Source of the DNA: Candidatus Woesearchaeota archaeon
Lineage (GTDB): Archaea > Nanobdellota > Nanobdellia > Woesearchaeales > BS150m-G63
Length of the DNA stretch: 47,228 bases
Assembly: GCA_019322735.1 (NCBI GenBank)
Contig: JAHWIG010000004.1
Span: 1-47,228 of the forward strand
Reading direction: 5' to 3'
The notes under the pieces: model-generated
Seen by the model: the letters and a program-made list of their open reading frames with translations, nothing else
Databases searched by the model: none
What the model was told of the DNA's origin: nothing
Position numbers and translations under genes: made by a program
In this document: positions 42,048 to 47,228 of the stretch, one piece after another
How positions within the stretch are numbered: the stretch's first letter is position 1
How the letters are laid out: every line of letters begins with the position of its first letter

Positions 42048-42057
42048 ATTTATCACC

Positions 42058-42114
42058 TCATTCAACAATTTCTACTACAACTTTAGCAACCAATTCTTCT
42101 AATTCATACTTCAT
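42058..42114 (-). CDS. Micro-ORF, 18-residue acidic peptide
   Basis: Encodes MKYELEELVAKVVVEIVE. It has an AGGTGAT ribosome binding site at 42119-42125 and a TATA-like box upstream at 42145-42156. Its stop codon is part of the ribosome binding site of the 35-residue micro-ORF, so translation of the two is probably coupled. It may be a real micropeptide or a short leader peptide controlling the next. Confidence 0.5.
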   Translation of the reverse strand: MKYELEELVAKVVVEIVE

Positions 42115-42144
42115 GGTTATCACCTAAAATAGAAATAGTAAAAT

Positions 42145-42156
42145 CAGTTTAAATAC
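42145..42156 (-). promoter_or_regulatory. TATA-like box of the micro-ORF pair
   Basis: Read on the minus strand this is GTATTTAAACTG, with GTGAGG before it as a possible BRE. It is about 30 bases before the ATG at 42114, leaving just enough leader for the AGGTGAT site. Confidence 0.5.
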
Positions 42157-42188
42157 CTCACGCGTACATGTCCAGTGAGAAGAATAAC

Positions 42189-42253
42189 GCCCTACTTACT
42201 CACTCTCTATCATAGTGTCTTAATAGACACTCCAAGAGCATAAGGAGCAGGGC
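42189..42253 (-). ncRNA. Candidate structured small RNA
   Basis: About 65 bases closed by GCCCT/AGGGC. Inside, CTTA/TAAG and CTCT/AGAG can pair across internal loops, and the tip is a perfect 7-base stem AGTGTCT/AGACACT with a four-base loop (42214-42231). No protein frame covers it. A TATA-like box at 42276-42290 on the minus strand would start transcription near 42255, right at the base of the stem, which favours the minus strand. It is not a tRNA and does not fit H/ACA or C/D box rules by eye. Confidence 0.5.
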
Positions 42254-42275
42254 AGAATTATTAGATATAATCTAC

Positions 42276-42290
42276 TATTTAAATATAACT
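42276..42290 (-). promoter_or_regulatory. TATA-like box of the candidate small RNA
   Basis: Minus-strand GTTATATTTAAATAG. Its distance of roughly 25-30 bases to the 5' end of the predicted RNA structure fits archaeal promoter geometry. Confidence 0.45.
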
Positions 42291-42311
42291 CTTAATCAAT
42301 CCCAGTTAGTT

Positions 42312-42500
42312 TTATGAATTCTTTTCTAAATTGTAGTTTTCCTTTATGTAAGTTTTTAATTCTTTGTAAAAAGACATAAGATCTTTTTTGTTCAATTTTA
42401 TATTGAATGTCTTCTCTGCAAGGCTTCCATAAGGCTCTACATTCTTAAAACTCAACTGGTAATCATCTTTTAATTTAGATATAGTAGTTTCTAATCCCAT
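42312..42500 (-). CDS. Small hypothetical protein
   Basis: 62 residues, MGLETTISKLKDDYQLSFKN then a mixed helix-strand region. Not recognised. A TATA-like TTTAAATATTAAAT about 25-35 bases upstream supports a separate, leaderless transcript. Confidence 0.5.
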   Translation of the reverse strand: MGLETTISKLKDDYQLSFKNVEPYGSLAEKTFNIKLNKKDLMSFYKELKTYIKENYNLEKNS

Positions 42501-42535
42501 TAAAAAAGTTAATAAGATTATTTAATATTTAAACT

Positions 42536-43342
42536 TTACTTTTTAGAACTACTTTTCTTCTTTACCGATCTACCTTCAGGATTATACCACCAACCATTAC
42601 CATTTTCCTTAAATAGTTCATCTCTTTCTTTTATCCATCTTTTATATTCTACATTAGATTCAAAACCTAATACTTCTTTCAAACTCATATCTTCCATACT
42701 TTTAACAGAATCAACCTTTTCTTCCAATAATTCATCATTACCTTTTTGATTTATGTTAATCTCATTCTTTATTTTTTTTGGCACCAAATTGTAAATATTA
42801 CTTAATCTCTTAACCTTTCCAAATTTATTAAAGAGATATTCTCTTGCAGTATCTTCATCTTTATAAAAAAGAGAACAATAATTATACCTGGCGGCATTTT
42901 GGAAATTTATATTATAATCTTTTCCAATGCCCAATCTGTTTATTCCCCTCCTCTTCTTTTTTATTCCTTTCCTATATATCAGACCATTGAATTCAGTATG
43001 TGATGCAATAATTGATTTTATAAAAAAATTAGATCTTGCTTCAGAATATTTTATTTCCTGTTGAGAATTAATTTGCTCTATCACACAATCGTCTATATCT
43101 TTTCTTAGTATTGCACCAAATTCATTAACATATTCACATATTGTAGATGCCAATATTCTTGTTATGTCTTTCCTAAATTCTCTATAGTTTTTTCTTACCA
43201 TTCCTGCATCTGGAATTAAAGTAATATCTTGATCATACTTTAAGTGATTCTTCTTTAATAAGAGAGAGATATCAAAATTATTTTCTAATAATCTTTCCTT
43301 AAACCATTCTTTCGCATCCATTTTTGCAATCTTATTAGTCAT
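42536..43342 (-). CDS. Hypothetical protein
   Basis: 268 residues, soluble and Lys-rich. The helical N-terminal part (MTNKIAKMDAKEWFKERLLE) leads to a middle with many aromatic residues (NINFQNAARYNYCSLFYKDE) and an acidic C-terminal region ending in a WWYNPEGRSVKKK tail. I recognise no family. It lies downstream of a small membrane protein gene on the same strand. Confidence 0.58.
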   Translation of the reverse strand: MTNKIAKMDAKEWFKERLLENNFDISLLLKKNHLKYDQDITLIPDAGMVRKNYREFRKDITRILASTICEYVNEFGAILRKDIDDCVIEQINSQQEIKYSEARSNFFIKSIIASHTEFNGLIYRKGIKKKRRGINRLGIGKDYNINFQNAARYNYCSLFYKDEDTAREYLFNKFGKVKRLSNIYNLVPKKIKNEININQKGNDELLEEKVDSVKSMEDMSLKEVLGFESNVEYKRWIKERDELFKENGNGWWYNPEGRSVKKKSSSKK

Positions 43343-43354
43343 TTTATTAATTAT

Positions 43355-43483
43355 TTAAAGTGATGTTAAGTCAATCTTTGGTATAACAGATAAAAAGAAC
43401 CATATTAAAAATAAGATGAATAATACCAAGACTATAAAAAAACCAAGCTTATAATTAATCCACTGTTTGTAAATACTTCTCAT
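43355..43483 (-). CDS. Mini membrane protein
   Basis: 42 residues, MRSIYKQWINYKLGFFIVLV and on, with one long hydrophobic helix (about 13-35) and a short polar tail. It begins two bases after the stop of the gene above it (43486) and ends 12 bases before the next gene, so it sits in an operon of unknown genes. Basic residues before the helix suggest the N-terminus is inside. Confidence 0.6.
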   Translation of the reverse strand: MRSIYKQWINYKLGFFIVLVLFILFLIWFFLSVIPKIDLTSL

Positions 43484-43485
43484 AG

Positions 43486-43944
43486 TTATTCTTGTAATAC
43501 TCCTTCTAAATTATTTTTCTCAGCTAGACTTGCATTGTACTCTGCAAGAGACCTAACACCTAATTTATCTTCCAAATAGTCTCCAAAAGCATCAGGAGAA
43601 TCAAAATTTAAACCTTTAATTATATCTTCTTCAAAATCTTCGTATAAATCAAAATTTAACTCTTTAGCGTGACGTCTTAAATATTTGCTGCCACTACTAA
43701 AATTAAGTTGCCTGAATGACCATTTTTGAAGATTATTAAGATCTTGAAAATCTAATTTATCCAACAATTCTTCTTCATAATATTCATAAGAATCATATCC
43801 AAGTATTATTGAACAAACGTTATCAATAGAATAATTATATTTCCTTGCAATATCTTCTTCTGTATTCTCTCTCTTTCCATATTTATCTTTTATGGAATAC
43901 ATTTCTAATATTTCTTTCTTATTCTTGTCTGAAAATTTTATCAT
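43486..43944 (-). CDS. Hypothetical acidic protein
   Basis: About 152 residues from the ATG at 43944 (MIKFSDKNKKEILEMYSIKD). Residues 15-50 (YGKRENTEEDIARKYNYSID) look like a helix-turn-helix of the IARKY type, so DNA binding is possible; the rest is acidic with two LYEDFEED-like segments. A GTG at 43977 is an alternative start. It lies 42 bases downstream of thpR and is followed by the mini membrane protein. Confidence 0.55.
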   Translation of the reverse strand: MIKFSDKNKKEILEMYSIKDKYGKRENTEEDIARKYNYSIDNVCSIILGYDSYEYYEEELLDKLDFQDLNNLQKWSFRQLNFSSGSKYLRRHAKELNFDLYEDFEEDIIKGLNFDSPDAFGDYLEDKLGVRSLAEYNASLAEKNNLEGVLQE

Positions 43945-43986
43945 TTTATTACTCTCTTTATCTCTAATAAATATCACTCATAATCT

Positions 43987-44532
43987 TTATTTAAGTCTTT
44001 GGTTTTTACCTAAATCATATTCTTCTATGACTTCATACTTTGGACCTTCTAAACTAAGTTCTGATTTCATTAGGTAGAATTTATCAATTACAAAATCAAT
44101 CTTTGGCACCTCTATTTTTTTTAATTCTTCTAAGAACTTTTCTTTATCACAGCTCTTAACTCTTGCAATTGTTAGATGACTCATGAATCTTTCTTCTTTC
44201 TCAAAAATATTTTTTAATTTTTCATCAACTTCTTTTTGAAGTTTTTTACAATTAGTTAAATGCAGCCAAACTATCCTGATAAATTTCTCAGAAAAAACAC
44301 CAAGATTCCCCCCTTCTGTTATAAATTTATTAAATTTTATACTTCTTAATCTTTCTTTTACAATCTCAATCTTTCCTTCATCAATCTCTCCCAAGAATTT
44401 CAATGTCAAATGAAGATTATTTATCTCAGTGGTCTTACCAATAAATTCTGGAAGTTTTTCCTGTACTTCCTTCACTTTTTCTTTAACTTTCTTTGGAAGG
44501 TTAATAGAAATAAAAGATCTTATTTGGTTCAT
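43987..44532 (-). CDS. thpR: RNA 2',3'-cyclic phosphodiesterase
   Basis: 181 residues of the 2H phosphoesterase family (LigT/ThpR). The two catalytic HxT motifs are HLTL at 41-44 and HLTI at 119-122. The enzyme opens 2',3'-cyclic phosphates on RNA ends. The start MNQIRSFISINLP is typical. It appears to head a minus-strand unit with the unknown gene at 43486. Confidence 0.93.
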   Translation of the reverse strand: MNQIRSFISINLPKKVKEKVKEVQEKLPEFIGKTTEINNLHLTLKFLGEIDEGKIEIVKERLRSIKFNKFITEGGNLGVFSEKFIRIVWLHLTNCKKLQKEVDEKLKNIFEKEERFMSHLTIARVKSCDKEKFLEELKKIEVPKIDFVIDKFYLMKSELSLEGPKYEVIEEYDLGKNQRLK

Positions 44533-44594
44533 TTTAGTTAAATATACCCCCTATAAGATTCAATAAGATAATTTATGATTCATTCTTTCTATCC

Positions 44595-44825
44595 TTATAT
44601 TGAACTGTTATAATTCTTATTCAATTTCTTGGATTTCTTTTTTCCCTTGATATAATCTAATTCCAACCTACATATGGGGAACAGGTCTCCCCCTTTTAAT
44701 GGTTGTATGTATGCTTTGGGTGAAGCATACTCACATCTTTCTGCATTCAATGAACAGTATGGGTTTTTTCCCTTCATTTTAGAGAATTTTGCCTCATTCT
44801 TTATACATTCTTCAATATTTTCCAT
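44595..44825 (-). CDS. Small four-cysteine protein
   Basis: About 76 residues from the ATG at 44825 (MENIEECIKNEAKFSKMKGK). Four cysteines occur, in ECIK, PYCSLN, RCEYAS and PICRL, with spacing that could hold a metal ion or iron-sulfur cluster. The tail is basic. A TATA-like TTTAAAAATATC is visible upstream. Not recognised. Confidence 0.55.
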   Translation of the reverse strand: MENIEECIKNEAKFSKMKGKNPYCSLNAERCEYASPKAYIQPLKGGDLFPICRLELDYIKGKKKSKKLNKNYNSSI

Positions 44826-44881
44826 CCTATTTATCTCCCCAAACGAGGGCAATATCAGATATTTTTAAATCTTTCTATTCC

Positions 44882-46504
44882 CTACATTTTCTTTAATTTC
44901 TGAAACCCTTCAAATGCAACAACAACTCCAAGAATAAATAATAATGCTGAAATAATAACTAACATATAATTTTCTTGTGCAAAATACCCATTAGATGAAA
45001 AAATCAGATATACTAATGCAGATAAAGTAGTTACCAAAACAAATAAAGCAGGTATTACTATAAATTTAACATTCCTTTTTTTTGTTAAAAAGAAAGATGA
45101 AACCGTAATCATAGATATGGATGCAATCAATTGATTTGAAGATCCAAATAATCTCCATAGGGATTCATAACTCTGTGTTATTGCTATTAACCATGCAGGT
45201 ACTATAGTTATTAAAGTAGTTAGATATCTATTTTTTAATTTTGGGAATAAATTCTCCGATAATACAAATCTTCCAATCCTTGATGAACTATCAACTGTTG
45301 TTAATATAAATTGGTTTACCATAAATGCCCCTAACACTGCAGCTAGACTACCTGTCAATATAGGCAGGCCCATTGAACCAACTATGTTTCCATATCCTGT
45401 CGAGAACAGAACAATCCATCCTTTTTTCAGTAGATCAGAAAATCCACCAGTTTGTACGCCCCAATTAACTCCTGAAATCACAACTATTGTTACAAATACT
45501 GCTAATAGCCCTTCCATCAACATTGATCCATATCCTATAGGTTTTGCATCTGATTCTTTTGATAATTGTTTACTTGTTGTACCGGATGATATTAATCCAT
45601 GAAATCCAGAGACTGCACCACATGCAACTGTAATAAATAATATGGGCCAAATTGGAAATATATCTGAATGTATATAATGGGGTGCTGAAATTATTGGTCT
45701 AACAATTATGATTGCTAAAAAACCTAAGAATAAGATTAATGACATTTGTAATGCACTTAAATAATCTCTCGGTCTTAATAGCAACCATATTGGAACTACA
45801 GAAGCTACCCCTGCATAAAGAATTATTATTGTTACCCAAATATTTTTTAGCATAACCGGATCAGATATTGGTAAAGATAATGGAAAATTATTTCCAATCC
45901 ACGCAAAAATGAATATAAGAATCAAGGCAATTAAACTTGTAAGTTTATAATCCCATCCAAATTTATTGACACCAAATCCAACAATTATTGATATTAAAGT
46001 TATTGCTATTAAGGGGATAACTAATTCTGGCTTTTGGATTATACTATCTGCAGCAGAAACTGAGAACACTGTTATTATCAGAACAACAGTAAACCAAATC
46101 ATAATCCCAAAAGTAAATCCTGATTTTGTATTCAAGAAATCTTTTGCTATATTTGATATATTTTTTGCTTTGTATCTAACAGAAGCCATTAATATTGTAT
46201 AATCATGAACTGCACCAATCAATACAGATCCAAGAGAAACCCATAATACTACAGGTAACCAACCAAAATAACTTATTGCAAGTATTGGCCCAATTATGGG
46301 TCCTGCACCAGCAATTGATGCAAAATGATGTCCTAACAAGAATGGTTTTCTTGCTGGAGAGAAATCAATATCATCTTTATATCTCACAGCAGGGGTTTTC
46401 TTTTTATCATCTGGTTTAATTTGCTTCTCTAAATATCTTCCATAGAATCTATACCCTAAAAATAGCCAAAGACAAACCAATAAAAGTATCCATACTGAAT
46501 TCAT
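44882..46504 (-). CDS. cstA: CstA-family carbon starvation/peptide transporter
   Basis: 540 residues with about 14-16 membrane helices. The family signature region is clear: RKPFLLGHHFASIAGAGPII near residue 53, GAVHDYT near 97, CGAVSGFHGLISSGTTSKQL near 300. CstA proteins take up peptides or pyruvate. It is shorter than the E. coli protein (about 700) but keeps the core. The promoter region upstream is duplicated (46517-46570). TAATAAG precedes the ATG, with no ribosome binding site. Confidence 0.94.
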   Translation of the reverse strand: MNSVWILLLVCLWLFLGYRFYGRYLEKQIKPDDKKKTPAVRYKDDIDFSPARKPFLLGHHFASIAGAGPIIGPILAISYFGWLPVVLWVSLGSVLIGAVHDYTILMASVRYKAKNISNIAKDFLNTKSGFTFGIMIWFTVVLIITVFSVSAADSIIQKPELVIPLIAITLISIIVGFGVNKFGWDYKLTSLIALILIFIFAWIGNNFPLSLPISDPVMLKNIWVTIIILYAGVASVVPIWLLLRPRDYLSALQMSLILFLGFLAIIIVRPIISAPHYIHSDIFPIWPILFITVACGAVSGFHGLISSGTTSKQLSKESDAKPIGYGSMLMEGLLAVFVTIVVISGVNWGVQTGGFSDLLKKGWIVLFSTGYGNIVGSMGLPILTGSLAAVLGAFMVNQFILTTVDSSSRIGRFVLSENLFPKLKNRYLTTLITIVPAWLIAITQSYESLWRLFGSSNQLIASISMITVSSFFLTKKRNVKFIVIPALFVLVTTLSALVYLIFSSNGYFAQENYMLVIISALLFILGVVVAFEGFQKLKKM

Positions 46505-46516
46505 AATAAGATTAAT

Positions 46517-46570
46517 AAATAAAATAATATATAAAACTAACTAAAATAAAATAATATATAAAACTAACTA
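46517..46570. repeat. 27-base tandem duplication carrying the cstA TATA box
   Basis: Two identical 27-base copies at 46517-46543 and 46544-46570. Each holds, on the minus strand, TTTTATATATTATT. The nearer TATA is about 26 bases before the cstA ATG, the right distance for leaderless transcription; the other lies 27 bases further back. Confidence 0.85.
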
Positions 46571-46577
46571 AAAAGAA

Positions 46578-47228
46578 TTACTTTCTAATCTTATCTATAA
46601 TAAAACCAATAATTCCTAATACTATTGATCCAATCCCTCCAAAAAAGAGCATTATCATGAACATTATAGATATACCAAATGCATCTTGTTGAAAGATTGT
46701 ACCAAGCACTAATAATGAAATAATTGCAAGAATTGAAGTTGTTATTGCGCCAGAAAATAAGCCTAGAGTATATTTCATTTTCTTAGTAAAATTTTCTTTT
46801 CTGATAATACTAAAAATAAAATAACCAGAAATAACTAATAATAATAATATTGGCCAACCATTTTCAATAATATCTGGATCTGGTATTCCTCCCAATCTAA
46901 TTAGTTGAGAAAACAAACTAAATATCATAGAAATAAACCAGATTAAGCTTCCTAGAAAAAGCAATCCTTGAATAAATAAGGCAATTTTTTTTGAAGAACC
47001 TTTAATCATAAAAATTGTCAAAGCTATTCCAATTATTAGTGAAAATATGAGAGAAGTTATCCAAAAAACAAATCCAATTTTTTCTTGTTGTTGTTTATAA
47101 CTTGTATCTTGAGGATAGGTTGGAGGTTCTTCTGTAGGTTCTTCTGAAGGCATTATTTCTGGAGTAATAAAATCTTCTTCAGCTAGTAAAGGACTAACAA
47201 ACAGTAAGAGTAATATTGGTATCAATAT
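46578..47228 (-). CDS. Membrane protein, 5' end outside the window
   Basis: At least 215 residues. The visible start is the hydrophobic end of a signal peptide (PILLLLFVSPLLAEED), then a Glu/Pro/Thr-rich extracellular stretch and about five membrane helices. The only start codon in frame is a TTG at the very edge, so the true start is probably beyond base 47228. I do not recognise the family. It lies upstream of cstA on the same strand. Confidence 0.68.
   Translation of the reverse strand: MLIPILLLLFVSPLLAEEDFITPEIMPSEEPTEEPPTYPQDTSYKQQQEKIGFVFWITSLIFSLIIGIALTIFMIKGSSKKIALFIQGLLFLGSLIWFISMIFSLFSQLIRLGGIPDPDIIENGWPILLLLVISGYFIFSIIRKENFTKKMKYTLGLFSGAITTSILAIISLLVLGTIFQQDAFGISIMFMIMLFFGGIGSIVLGIIGFIIDKIRK

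Noticed and set aside
42189..42253. H/ACA guide RNA or tRNA-like element
   Set aside because: No ACA at the right distance, no clear kink-turn and no T-arm sequence; kept only as an unclassified structured RNA.
39630..44600. Genomic island inserted at tRNA-Ser(CGA)
   Set aside because: The gene content looks accessory, but I found no integrase and no second copy of the tRNA 3' end, apart from the partly similar end of the other tRNA-Ser.

Overview
The window is AT-rich DNA from an archaeon, most likely a DPANN lineage of the Woesearchaeota/Pacearchaeota kind. That placement is an inference from gene content and style, not from a tree. The archaeal markers are clear: ribosomal proteins L44e, S27e, L35Ae and S10, aIF2-alpha, Nop10, EF-1A, prefoldin alpha, a Gins51-type GINS subunit, membrane-anchored LonB and Rad50. 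Many genes have a TATA-like box 22-30 bases before the ATG and little or no leader. Genes inside operons, or with a leader, often carry a GGTG-type ribosome binding site. Several of the longest reading frames start at GTG or TTG a few codons before a better ATG, and I moved those starts.

Layout. 1-3.5 kb: a bacterial-type ThrRS that breaks off at the window edge, a 46-base tandem repeat, triosephosphate isomerase with a methyltransferase, and a three-gene pilin-like membrane operon. 3.6-6 kb: scpA-pfdA-ftsY. 6-8.3 kb: a lipoprotein, a Hel308-like helicase reduced to its first RecA domain, phosphoglycerate mutase and a small membrane protein. 8.4-13.7 kb: a surface membrane protein, Rad50 and a ROK kinase. 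13.7-19.7 kb: Tag glycosylase, GINS, the translation operon L44e-S27e-aIF2a-Nop10, then enolase, an inositol monophosphatase-family enzyme and PRPP synthetase. 19.7-24.9 kb: a dockerin-like lipoprotein, LonB, an OB-fold protein with a TctA-like permease, and L35Ae.

25.0-29.5 kb is the most novel-looking part. It holds two successive modules, each a polytopic membrane protein followed by a long coiled-coil protein. The two membrane proteins are visibly paralogous. The first one also carries a helix-turn-helix placed between two beta-sandwich (carboxypeptidase-regulatory-like) domains. EF-1A and S10 follow, then tRNA-Ser(GGA).

31.4-47.2 kb is accessory in character. It has tRNA-Lys(CTT), tRNA-Glu(CTC) and tRNA-Ser(CGA), a pentapeptide-repeat protein, MsrB, a three-gene operon of unknowns, and a lipoprotein frameshifted inside a hexanucleotide repeat. 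It also has a double-headed Lrp regulator divergent from a GCS2-like ligase, an acyl-ACP desaturase that is surprising in an archaeon, ArsC, and two micro-ORFs with strong ribosome binding sites beside a structured RNA candidate. A cluster of unknown small genes, ThpR and a CstA-type transporter close the window.

How it fits together: tpiA, gpmA, eno, prs and the ROK kinase point to partial sugar and nucleotide metabolism. The many lipoproteins, pilin-like proteins and beta-sandwich surface proteins suggest a cell that invests in surface contacts. I found no CRISPR array, no transposase and no rRNA.
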